From: Eutreptiella sp. 'Long Island Sound 2002'
Lineage: Eukaryota > Euglenozoa > Euglenophyceae > Eutreptiales > Eutreptiaceae
Reading direction: 5' to 3'
DNA length: 64,000 nucleotides
NCBI GenBank assembly: GCA_964036045.1
Contig: OZ038382.1
Location: forward strand, 109,142,578 to 109,206,577
Of this stretch, positions 33,246 through 43,049 are shown in pieces. The position numbers were made by a program, and so were the translations under genes. The notes under the pieces are model-generated. The model worked only from the letters and a program-made list of their open reading frames with translations, did no database searches and was not told the origin of the DNA. Numbering within the stretch: the stretch's first letter is position 1; each line of letters begins with the position of its first letter.

Positions 33246-33569
33246 TGGCGGCATGAGGATTAGGACCAGCGTGCTGCCCAAGGAGTACTTCAGACTGCAC
33301 TACCTTGCGAGGCGGCCTCATCCCCGGTCTCCACAAAGTCTAGGTGCGGGTAAGTGACCACAGAGACGGCACGCAGCGTGGAGCGGAGGCACACATTCCG
33401 TTTCGGCCACCGGGGCCATCAAAGTTCTTGGCGTTGATGGGGCCTGCTGCTATCTGTGAGGCTGTGACATCATAATAATGGGCCCACCGCCGGCCCACCC
33501 GAACGTGATGCTAGGATTGTATGGTACCCGCCCCACATAAAAAAAAAACACTCAAAAAGATTTCAAAGC

Positions 33570-33897
33570 TTTTCTAGGAGCTTGCATGGGCTCGTATGGG
33601 TCCAAGATGAATCAAAATGGCCTTAAACCACTTTCGCTTCGAACACCCCAATAGGTCAAGTAACACCTTAGGAGAAAAGCATTTTTGACCACTTTGGAAC
33701 CCATAGGTGACCCCATAACCCTACCCTAGCATGTGCACTATGCATTTTTGACCACTTTGGAACCCATAGGTGACCCCATAACCCTACCCGAGCATGTGCA
33801 CTCTGCATGCACCAGGACAACAATGGGGTGTTGAAGGGTGGTGACTGCACAAAAATAGCTTGGGGGCAATCCCTATCATCATTATTTCTCCCCACAA
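33570..33897. repeat. Family R repeat end with 60-bp internal duplication, left flank of element A
   Basis: AATGGCCTTAAACCA and TAACCCTACCC segments match 45990-46140 on the other side of element A. A 60-bp block (with TTTTTGACCACTTTGGAACC) is tandemly repeated at about 33683 and 33744. It ends with the element A TSD, CACAA, at 33893-33897. Confidence 0.7.
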
Positions 33898-33921
33898 CTT
33901 AGGCGTCACAAGTTGCCCACC
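33893..33921 (+). repeat. Element A left TSD (33893-33897) and left TIR (33898-33921)
   Basis: CACAA followed by CTTAGGCGTCACAAGTTGCC and four more bases. It pairs perfectly over 24 bp with 45816-45839. 16 of 24 positions agree with the element B terminus. Confidence 0.95.
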
Positions 33922-34316
33922 CCCCATGTGGCTCTGGCCCACGGAAGTCCATGTTGTAGTGAGGGGAAAAAGATGTGAAAAGGGGTGTTATTTTTTGGGT
34001 ATCCAAACCCCCCTAGTGGCAACATGCAAAAACAAGGTGTGTATTTCAAATATATGCCATTATTTGCATTTCTGGAAACACAAAGATTTTCAAAATAAAG
34101 ATATTCAATCAGCAAAATATAGTGTTGTTTTACATTTAGACCACTGCATTCCAGTGCGGGGGGGAGGGGGGTGGTATTTTTTCTCTCCCCTCTGTTCCAG
34201 GGTGATCACAGAACCCCCCTATACATCACAGATAAGGGAACCCCAAACATACCTTTCATCGAAGGACACAGAAAACTATCCCAAAGCATGTACTTCTATT
34301 TCCTAGTTTAACCAAC

Positions 34317-34640
34317 CTGGCCGAAATTTCGGCCGGCTCTTCGAAAAATGTCAAAACACATGGTCCTATTTGGCAGACAGGCCTAAGCTGGCCGAAATTT
34401 CGGCCAGGTCCATCGAAACTCCGAATATGATCACTGAAATGGGTACCTATGACAGTAGACATGAGCAAGGAACACAGGAGCAGTGACATTTGAACAGGGT
34501 GTGCAACATAATATACTCAATTACAAGCAAATACTTTCCACCTGACGAATCAAATCACACTTTTGCAGTGCCTATGGGGAAACACAATAATAAGAGGCTG
34601 AAGAGGCTCAGGACTGCATGCTGGCCGAAATTTTGGCCAG
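34317..34640. repeat. Element A palindromes, left subterminal cluster (3 copies)
   Basis: TGGCCGAAATTTCGGCC(A/G) at about 34317-34336, 34388-34407 and, with one change, 34621-34640. All lie between the TIR and the stop codon of the leftward gene, that is in the 3' subterminal region. Perfect inverted symmetry suggests either a dimeric protein-binding site or an RNA hairpin. Confidence 0.9.
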
Positions 34641-34679
34641 ACTTCATATTGACACGCAATATAAGCAGTAGGACTGGCA

Positions 34680-37012
34680 TTAGCGCTTGCGCAGACCGGA
34701 TGCACGGGACTTCTTAGCACTTGTGTTAGCAGGAGTCTTGGCAGGGGCTGCAGCACCAGGCTTGGCAGTGGCAGAGTTCTGTGACTGTGTGTTTCCACCC
34801 TGGGATGGTGAAAAATGATTCACAAAAGCATTTATACCTCTGCCAGTGGGGGCCACAGTGCCTGAGGAGGAAGCTCCGGTGGCCGGAGCGCACTGCGTGC
34901 CACTAAGTGAGGGGGAAGGGGCAGTTTTGGGTTTCTTCTTTGGAGTGTGTGTTTCTGGCTGCGACTCTGCCTCCCCATCTTGCTCCTCAGGATCCTCATC
35001 TACATACCTAACCCCAAAATAATCCACAGGAAAACATGCCCCCAAGTTATGGTACACATCCTCCCATCACTTGGGGGGGCACGTGTCGACGTTGGTGATA
35101 GCCGCTCTAATGGACTGAAGAAACTCATCAGGCACAACAGTCTCCTCACCCAAAAGGGCACACACAACATTACAGTCCTTGGAAAACCTGGTAGACATCA
35201 TGCTTGCAAAATACACAGACAGAGTCCCTAGCAGAAACCAATTGCCTGCCCGTTGTGGGACCGGAACCAGGCTCAAAAGAAACGAGAATATCTCAACAGG
35301 CATCACAGACGACATGGGCTCTTCAGTAAAAGCCACGTAACGGGGCATCCTGTTCTCAAAGGCGGTGGCAGAACAAACGGAAACCAGATGGGAAGTGGAA
35401 GTATACAACGGGGTCTTGGTTGACAAATTGTAAATTGCGACGTCAAACTGATACATGGCCTCAGCCACAGTGGTCTTCAAAGTAGCAACAGTGGCTTTCA
35501 CATCAGCAGACTCACCCGCAATGAACACAGGCACACCAGAAGGAAGCAGCTGCGCAACCGGGTTATGCAAACCAGCTGTATAGAGGCGGGGCACCTCAAT
35601 GACACAAGCAACAAAGGGCAGTGAACTAATGATACTGGGAACGGGGACTCCACAACGCATTGCCATCAGTTCCACACGGCCTGACTCTGCAATGAGTTTG
35701 CCTGTGCTTGTCTCAACGAGGGACTCCCTAGCACACTGGATACTAACCAGACCAATATCAGATTTTTCACAAACAGGCTTAGCAACAGGCTTCTGCAACA
35801 ATCCCCGCAAACCCTCATATTTGGGTTCCTTCCAAATAGTGGCCTTGATTACTGCTGACCACGGTGGCCAGGGGTTTTCTTCATTCCAGGTCCAGCTGCC
35901 ATAGGCTACCTTCGGGTGTGATGCGATAGCGCACTCCCTTTTGGCCATCTCGATAGTACCAAGTGTAGCTGCACACAGGTGGTATCACAAGGTGGGCTCC
36001 TATTGTGCATTAATTGAACGACACACAAGCTGGCCGAAGTTTCGGCCAGCCCGGTCCATTTATTCGAATACAAACCCCAGTTTGACCAAAAAAAACCTCT
36101 GGTGTTGTTCACAAGCCCATTGGCAACCGCCTCGGGATGAAGAATGTGCCAGGACCACATCTGGGCCTTTTTAACATCTTTTATAATTTTTTTGACACCA
36201 GGTAGGGTACTTTTTGTCCCATCCATGTAACCTACGATGTCGCGAAGTCGGTCAGGCGTGATGCCTTCCACTTCTTTGAACGTACCCCGTGCGGGATGTA
36301 ATCCACGTTTCTCCATGGCTCCCATGGCGTCTACTGCAGCAAGACCCACAAATTTCACCAAACGCCCAACGCCACCCCACCGTTTGGCAAGAGCAGTCTG
36401 CACAGGAGAACATGTGGAACACAGAAGCTGGCCGAAATTTCGGCCAGGTAATTCAACAGAACCGAATTAATAAACGAAACACACCACATTGCCTTCCTCG
36501 GCAGTAACACCACAATCTTCAAGCATAACAGTAATGTGATAGTAAAGGGTGTACTCATTGGCATCCTCATCCTCAAGCCTATCCAGGAGTAGGGACATTC
36601 GCTCCGATGTGGTGGATGCTGAGCCAGCGGTGGCCTGGATTTGATGTAAGCCGGCAAGCCGGCGCCTAGTCCGCAGGGGGCAGTCCTGTTTGACTTCATA
36701 ACCACCAAATACCAGGGTCCAATCCGGAGTCTCCAAATTTTTCATCTCCAATTCCGTCTTGTGTTTTTGGGCAGCAGTGTAAACATGCTGACCCCCCAAC
36801 AGAACCCAGTGAGTGGCTGCGCAACAGGAATATTCGAAACAGCAGGGTCGAAAATTCAGGCACAAAAACGGTACTATCGAGAAGAATACCACAACACACA
36901 TATGAGTGACTTTATAAAAAAGGAGATCCTGAATGTAATCCACAGGCGGGGCTGCCTTCATATCGTCGTAGCGGCGTTGCACACCATCATCCGATATCCT
37001 ACGGACCTGCCC
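34680..37012 (-). pseudogene. Element A second coding stretch, part downstream of the B insertion
   Basis: Reads into A's C-terminal domains from the exon split at 37013. Introns that keep frame lie at 36398-36484 (donor GTGTGT, acceptor TGTGCAG) and 35969-36096 (acceptor TGTGCAG), each containing one A palindrome. The product matches the B C-terminal half: ALAKRWGGVGRLV, MWSWHILHPEA, WTWNEENPWPPWSAVIKA, MPRYVAF and FLQSIRAA in order. Its acidic then Lys/Pro/Ala-rich C-terminus ends SRASGLRKR with TAA. A TGA at 35067-35069 sits where B has a sense codon (PPK-stop-WED against PPIQWD). Before 36485 lies an A-specific region with no match in B. The protein is presumably a mobility protein; family unknown. 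Confidence 0.75.
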
Positions 37013-37041
37013 AAATTCTTAGTCGAACCAAGTGTCCACCC
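37013..37041 (+). repeat. Element B left TSD (37013-37017) and left TIR (37018-37041)
   Basis: AAATT then CTTAGTCGAACCAAGTGTCC and four more bases. It pairs with 42400-42423 with a single mismatch at position 6. Confidence 0.95.
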
Positions 37042-37548
37042 GGAAAACCTGCCTCCGGCTATCTAAATCGTAACAGGCGAACCGAAAAAAGTCGAGCTAC
37101 AGCACCGAAATTTGAAGTAACAAAAAATTTTACCTCGATTTCTGGTCCGTGAGACACAAACTGAGGAAAAACGTAGCCGAAAAACAATAGTCAAAAGTGG
37201 GGTATTTACTATGGGAAGGGAAGAAATGTGGTGGGAGAACGTCGAAATCGGGGGTAGGGGACATAGCTGATTTGTCGGGGGTAGGGTAGAGGGGAAAATT
37301 GAGATGGACAATTGAAAACATTTTAAAAACCTTATGGAAACCTGACAGTTATTGACAGCGCATAAGCGTCAAACGCAAAACAGGCACGCACAGCATAGGG
37401 CCAAAACGAATAAGGACAATTTCTGATGATCTCTTTCAAATGATGCCATCTGTGTACTCGGTGATTGTGCCGAGCAGCTCAAGGAGTGCTCACTTCAAGT
37501 AACGATGAGCCTTTCAGCAGTGAAAGACATATTACTCCGGACAAGATG

Positions 37549-37721
37549 CTATCGAAATTTCGATAGCATAATATAGAAAGGAATCTGTCGTCGATGCCTA
37601 TCGAAATCTCGATAGGATTAAAACATAAAAATCTGACGGGCGGGGGCCAATCGAAATTTCGATTGACGAAAACACATCATCGGTGGTCATCGAAACGGGG
37701 TTTCTATCGAAATTTCGATAG
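37549..37721. repeat. Element B palindromes, left subterminal cluster (4 copies)
   Basis: CTATCGAAATTTCGATAG at 37549-37566 and 37704-37721, CTATCGAAATCTCGATAG at 37598-37615 and AATCGAAATTTCGATT at 37649-37664. All are downstream of the gene's stop codon and inside the TIR. Confidence 0.9.
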
Positions 37722-37786
37722 AGAAAGCAACAACATATAACCAGGAGAAATAAAAAACGGAGACTAAAAATATGACATATGCTCGA

Positions 37787-40700
37787 TTACTTCTTGGCCG
37801 TAGCCCGACTCGGATGAGAATCCTTGTGGGGCGAGCCCTTCTTCTTGGGCTGATCCGTAGCAGCCTTCGACAACTTGGCCTGAAATTCAGCAAAAGCAAA
37901 CTTCTTCTTCTCTTTTTCCTTCTGTGTTCCTTCTTTCTTACCTTTCGCCGATTCTTTTGCCGCCTGCTTTGCTGCTTCCTTCGCCGCCTTTTCGGATTCC
38001 TTCTGCAGAGGAAGGGTGAAAGATTGATTAAAGAAAATAAAACATCGAGGCTGATATGTAGATATAAACAGACATACTTTCTCCTGAGCAGCCGCTTTTT
38101 TCTCTTCTTTCGTCAAGGCCTGGCTGACTTTTTTCTCAGCGTCCTTCGCTGCCTTCGCTTGACCCTTGACTGTGTCCTTGTCTTCGTCATCGTCCGAAGA
38201 ATCTGTGGCAGAACAAATAGTGAAGGAGAGGAACAAGACAAATCTGATGAGGTGTCTTTCAATGCATACCTTCGTCAGTGTCAGGAGCCTCAAGGGGATA
38301 ACCCCGCTTCATTCGGTCGAGAACAAGATCCCATTGGATCGGTGGTAGGGCCTGTACCCTTTGAAGGCCAGCTGAAACTGTAAGAAAAAGCAGAAAAAAT
38401 GAGTTGAGGAGTTGATTGAACTAGCGGAGGAAGGGAGGCCTTGAAACATACCATCATCAGTAAACTTCGTCAATTGTTCTTTGCTTGGTGCCGTTGACAA
38501 ACCAAGAAGAACGGCAACGTTAACATGACAACGGAGACGAAGCCGGATGTTGCTCACCAGAACGGGAGATGTAGTCTGAACCGCAACCCAGATCTCGTTG
38601 ACGCTTTCTTCGATAACATCCAATTTGAGTTGATGCATGATGCAACCCAGAATCTCTGGAGGGAGTCGATTGTCATCTTCGGCCGGATTGTTGTACCGCT
38701 CGTCTTCGAAGGTAATGTACCTCGGGGGCTAAAAGAAAAACAATCGAAATTTCGATAGGAGGAAGTACGCAAAGCGACGCTATCGAAATTTCGATAGAAC
38801 ACACCTTCCATTCTTTGATATGGCGCAATGTCAAGACAACGAGCTGGGAAGTTGCCATGGTGTAATTGCTGGTCAAAATCCCCTTATTGTACAACGCGAT
38901 GTCCCTGGTATAGAACTCATCATCCGTTGACGCAGAGATGGCGTTCAGAACAACGCGGACGTCAGGACGATCTCCAACCAAAAGCAGAACGGGCATCAAC
39001 TCCTCATCAAGGACGTAAGACAACATCATTGGACACAGGGGGCGTCCCGCAGCGGTACCCTTCGGAATCTGATAGACGAGAATCCTCGGTTTCAGTCCAG
39101 AGATTGCAACAGGGGTTGCACCGACAGCTGGCCCGATGCGGACTTCACAGACTGCCTCTCCGGGTCTCGTTTCACCAAGCGTTACTGTCAGACATTCTGC
39201 CGACGTACTTTTGATCACAGGCTTCACCTTCGGTTGACTGAGGGATTCGCGGAGGGTCTTGAAATCCTCATCAGACCAGATGGGGGCCTTGCTGATGGTC
39301 GTCCAAGGCGGCAGAGGATGCTGTTCGGTCCACTTCCAGCGCGGGATATGCACCTTGAAATCCTGGGGAGACAGTGATGACGTTATTCTCTTCCACTCCG
39401 CAAAGTTTTTCCGAGACTCGTGCACGAAGGGGTTGTCCGGATGTTCCAAATGCCAAGTACAAGTTCGCTGCTCCCGAAGTCTCCGAACGAAGGTCTTAAG
39501 CAATGGTGGCGTCAGACCTCCTTCCAGCAGCCTTTCACAAACCTGTAAAAGATATGTCCGAAGATGACTGTGTTGTTTTAAATAAATAACAATGACGCAA
39601 AGAAAGTAACTACCTGCGCAATCTCCGGCGGATACAATCCCTCAAGCGGCTTGTACTTGTTGAACACCGGATTCAACTCGTCCTTCCCCTGAAGCTCGAC
39701 GACTTTCGGAATGATCGCTTTGTCCTCAACTTGGGAAACGAAACTTGCAAGAACCGTCCATCGCTTTGCAACTTCTTCGTCTGTGCCGTGCACTGCAGTG
39801 TATCCGGTCTTGTGCATCATTGTCAGCGTTGCGGCCTTTGGGGTAGGTAATCCTGCATAGATAATAAGGAAAGAATTTGTGACGTAATGTTAATCGAAGT
39901 GGACCCGCTATCGAAATTTCGATAAAGACCTTTGAGGTGACACTCGGTGAAGAGGCGATGGAGTCGTTGCTCACACGTATGCTCAGATCCGCCATGGGAT
40001 GCCCGGTTGTGATGCCCAGCGAGGGTTTGTCGAATCCAAAACGGTGTGTCCGCACTCAAAATCAACCCGTCGTACATCCTTGTCCAATGAGGCGGTGTCT
40101 TGCCTTCTTCTTCGTACTTCTTTCGTACATCCTGGGTCCAGACCAGTAAAAGCAGACAATGTTCAAGAACAGTGCGTGCGGTCTTCCCAGAATCCAGAGC
40201 AGCCCCGGCCCAAGTACATTCTCGAACCCCATACCCAATGGCCCAGAGTGCAGGTGTGAAAACAAACAACAGACTGTACAGGGATTGAATCTTTTGATAT
40301 GCCACAGTGTTTTCAAGATTCATTGGTCGTCGGAGGGTCGACAATCTATCTCTAGCTTCGGTGATAAGACCTTTCAACACGTTGCTCGCTAACAAAAGAC
40401 CGGCAAAAACCTTTTCCATGTATATGAGCTTCCGATGACAAGGAATCTTAGTCCGCAGCGTTATAAATGGTTTGAGCAGCCAAGAAATAACGGGAAAGAA
40501 ACGCCTGAAAGTAATGTGTACACAGTATTTGTACGGATGCCAAATGCCATAAAGCAGTGGAATGCGTTCCAAATGTGACCGGTAGTCAAGACTTCTGAGC
40601 TTCGCACCGTACATGAAACGCAAAACCGATGCATGTATTTTCATGTCCACCAGCAAAGGCAAATCCCGGCCTGTATGAATCTGTATGCGACGCATCATCT

Positions 40701-41507
40701 CAATTAACTGCAGCAGCTCAGTGTTTGTGCTTGTTCGACACTCGTCCAGCAGCATAGGTTTCCAAATTTGTGGATGCACTATACCTCTGGCGATGTCGAG
40801 TGGCGCAGGGATGAAATGTGCCTGTAACGTCCCATCCGTAACAGAAATAGTTTTCAGTAGACCCCTGATGGAGGTCCGAATGCATCTCATGACACCTGGC
40901 AGTCTGAAAACCATGCGGCGCAATGTGAGATGTCCAGGAAATCGGGGCAGCAAGATTGTAAAGAACACGGCTACGGCAGAACAGTCAAGATGTCCGGGCG
41001 GTCCATCTGGGTTCTGCAGGAATCGTTTTCTGAAAAAATTGTCCATCCATATGCCAACAGAAGCAATGCTCATTGCATTCCAGAGGTCCATCGCTGCTGC
41101 AACACCAGATTCCTGCAGAGTCGGTATTCGAGGTGGAACTATGCCAAACCTTGCGAGTAACTTCCGTTCACGCTGCGAAACAGTAATGTCCAGAGCCGGG
41201 CAAAAAGCGAGGGGTGCCGCACGCAGGTGCAGCACACGCCAGATGATGAAGAGCTCCTGCTGGAGTACGCTGAGCCATCTGGGCAAAGGTGTACAGTTTC
41301 TGTTAGCAACCACGTGCTCAAATGTCTAGCGGCGGCGTTTGGTTATCCTTATTCCAAGGACAAATTCAACAAATCGCCTTGACGTACCGCCTTCGCAAGC
41401 ATCTTCAATAATTTGGCGTCCATTCTCCCAAGAGTGCGAAGCGAGGAATCCTCGCACGTAGGCAATGAGATGGCCATCCATCTTTGGCGTACATGGAACT
41501 CGTACAT
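37787..41507 (-). CDS. Element B protein, 8 exons, 1072 residues: candidate transposase
   Basis: Exons, minus strand: 41507-41388, 41325-39930, 39852-39614, 39542-38805, 38728-38452, 38377-38270, 38202-38078 and 38002-37787. Introns are 62-77 bp, all GT-AG with donors such as GTACGT and GTATGT and acceptors such as TTTTACAG. The sum is 3219 nt, 1073 codons including TAA, with no internal stop. Motifs shared with A and often C: GIWMDN at about 131-136, LDCSAVAVFF, PLDIAR about 215, LPLLVDMKIH about 262-271, LLYGIWH about 297-303, VRECTWAGAALDSG; then WKWTEQHPLPPWTTISKA and PRYITF. The C-terminus is acidic (SSDDDEDKD), then Lys/Ala-rich. Introns 2 and 4 hold B palindromes. Being the only gene in the element, it is inferred to be the transposase; a catalytic role for the Asp of W-x-D-N is a guess. 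Start chosen at the first in-frame Met; 41417 (MDAKLLKM) is an alternative. Confidence 0.85.
38742..38797. repeat. Two element B palindromes inside intron 4
   Basis: CTATCGAAATTTCGATTG-type copies (read on the minus strand) near the 3' end of the intron (38742-38757) and TCTATCGAAATTTCGATAG next to the donor (38780-38798). One at each end of a 76-bp intron could let the two ends pair as RNA. Confidence 0.88.
39908..39925. repeat. Element B palindrome inside intron 2
   Basis: CTATCGAAATTTCGATAA just inside the donor of the 77-bp intron 39853-39929. Confidence 0.88.
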
Positions 41508-41573
41508 GAAATAGAAGACAACAAATAGTCTAGCATTTAAAATCTTTGGACTCTGTCAGACTGTCACTATCGA

Positions 41574-42023
41574 AAATTCGATTGCAGTTTAAACAGCCTA
41601 TGCTTTACAGGGTAGTTATTCCTTTAGCGGCTATCTAAATTTCGATTGGACGTTCCTATCGAAATTTCGATAGGAATTGAATTCCTTTTCTGTCGAATGC
41701 TCCTATCAAAATTTTGATTCGAGATGCTCCTATCGAAATTTCGATTGGTTTTAGAAATAAATCGATTGTGTAGACATCTCCATCGGATAAAACATTCGAA
41801 TGTGTTTGATTTTTTTTACCTCTTATTTCTTTTACCTTTATTTTTCTACAAAGTTGTAATTTAAAATTCATATACTACTGTAGTACAACTATGTTCCGGT
41901 AAACCTTCGTGAAGGATTTTGATGGTTTGCTCTCTGAATGTCGTTAAAGAGTTCCAATCGCAATTTCGATTGATCCATGCAAGGCAAATTGTCACGTAGC
42001 TTCGACAATCGAAATTTCGATAG
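41574..42023. repeat. Element B palindromes, right subterminal cluster (about 6 copies)
   Basis: Clear copies at about 41656-41673, 41729-41747 and 42006-42023; diverged copies at about 41574, 41631, 41701 and 41956. All lie between the first codon of the gene and the right TIR, the likely promoter region. Confidence 0.85.
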
Positions 42024-42399
42024 CATCATTGCTTTTTCATTCTAATTTTCACATACACAGACTATCAGGATTCGGGTGGACAAACAGTTTGATGTAGATA
42101 ATCGTGCAACCGAAGTTTCGATACATGAGACTTCCTGCCTACATTGTGAACTTCCCTGCGTCTCTTTCCTATTCGAACAACAAACAACATGCAGCAATTC
42201 AAATGAAACACACTGAAGTGCATATATGCATGCGCGTGGTAACACGGTGGTACACAACTGCTCATGTACTTGCACAACCACTGTCTTTTTAGGACATTTC
42301 TTCTTTCCCGGGATTGGCTTCATGTTCTTTAACCGTGTTTTTCGCACCGTGTGACACGTCCCTTTTTTGGTCCACTTTCCGGTGACAGGGGCCCATTTT

Positions 42400-42428
42400 G
42401 GGTGGACACTTGGTTCGTCTAAGAAATT
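42400..42428 (-). repeat. Element B right TIR (42400-42423) and right TSD (42424-42428)
   Basis: Ends in CTAAG then AAATT. The first five bases CTTAG and the blocks CG, CAAGT and CC are shared with the element A termini. Confidence 0.95.
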
Positions 42429-42678
42429 TTCGGTCATGGTCAATAATAATCTGGTCCCTGCGAACCTTTATTTTCGTCGTTGACGTAACCCAGTTGAATA
42501 ACTTGATGGGGGATGTTGAATTTTTTTCTGGTGCGGCCTTAGGCTTCTTTTGAAGTCCCTCTGTGCTCGCCTGGTCCTCTTGAGACTGGGATTGCACTTG
42601 AGATTGCCCATTGTCTGCTACAGGCTCACCATCTGGCAAAACAGCCACGCCTTGTGATACCTCTCCAGGCTCAGTCAT
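42424..42678 (-). pseudogene. Element A second coding stretch, 5' part cut by element B
   Basis: Starts at the Met at 42678 (MTEPGEVSQG) with an acidic, Gln-rich N-terminus, then a basic KIKVRRDQIIIDHDRKF segment. It meets element B at TSD AATTT (minus strand, 42428-42424). On the far side of B the frame resumes at 37012 with GQVRRISDDG in the same phase if B and one TSD copy are removed. The frame running from here into B to 42289 is accidental. Confidence 0.7.
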
Positions 42679-42797
42679 AAAATAAGATGCTACACGGCAA
42701 CATTTCATGAAGGGGAGAGTTCCCAAATAGCAAATAACAAGCACAGATCAACCAAAAAAGGACCAAAACGGACTGCTTGACTGGAAAATCGGATAAC

Positions 42798-42955
42798 CTG
42801 GCGGAAATTTCGGCCAGCACTGCTCTGCATGTTAAACCACTGTGCAGAAATACCATACTAAGGGGCTGGCCGAAATTTCGGCCAGAACCGTATGTCATTT
42901 GTGTTGCGGGGGTAGCCATATGACGAAACAACAAGTCTGGCCGAAATTTCGGCCA
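42798..42955. repeat. Element A palindromes, internal cluster (3 copies)
   Basis: Copies at about 42798-42817 (one change), 42866-42885 and 42937-42955. They sit between the two A coding stretches, either an intergenic spacer or a long intron. Single intronic copies lie at 36030-36049 and 36428-36447. Confidence 0.88.
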
Positions 42956-43049
42956 AAAAAACATGAAACAGCAAATAGACACACCAAAATCACTGGCAAT
43001 GCGTGGCAGAACCCATACCACAGTGACAAACACAGCTGCAAACAAAAAA

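Larger units (their letters stand above)
37018..42423 (-). mobile_element. Element B: 5406-bp DNA transposon nested in element A
   Basis: 24-bp inverted repeats with one mismatch begin CTTAGTCGAACCAAG at 37018-37041 and CTTAGACGAACCAAG on the minus strand at 42423-42400. They are flanked by 5-bp duplications AAATT at 37013-37017 and 42424-42428. B lies inside an exon of A; deleting B plus one AAATT restores A's phase. It carries a single spliced minus-strand gene and about a dozen palindromes of the form CTATCGAAATTTCGATAG in both subterminal regions and two introns. Intact gene, near-perfect TIRs and identical TSDs suggest a recent, possibly active, insertion. Confidence 0.96.

Noticed and set aside
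36761-37066. Plus-strand frame across the left end of element B
   Set aside because: It crosses the B TIR and overlaps the A coding exon on the other strand; a similar peptide at 42.4 kb is simply the inverted repeat.
42042-42443. Minus-strand frames running from A into B
   Set aside because: They cross the TIR at 42400-42423; the real A frame continues on the far side of B.
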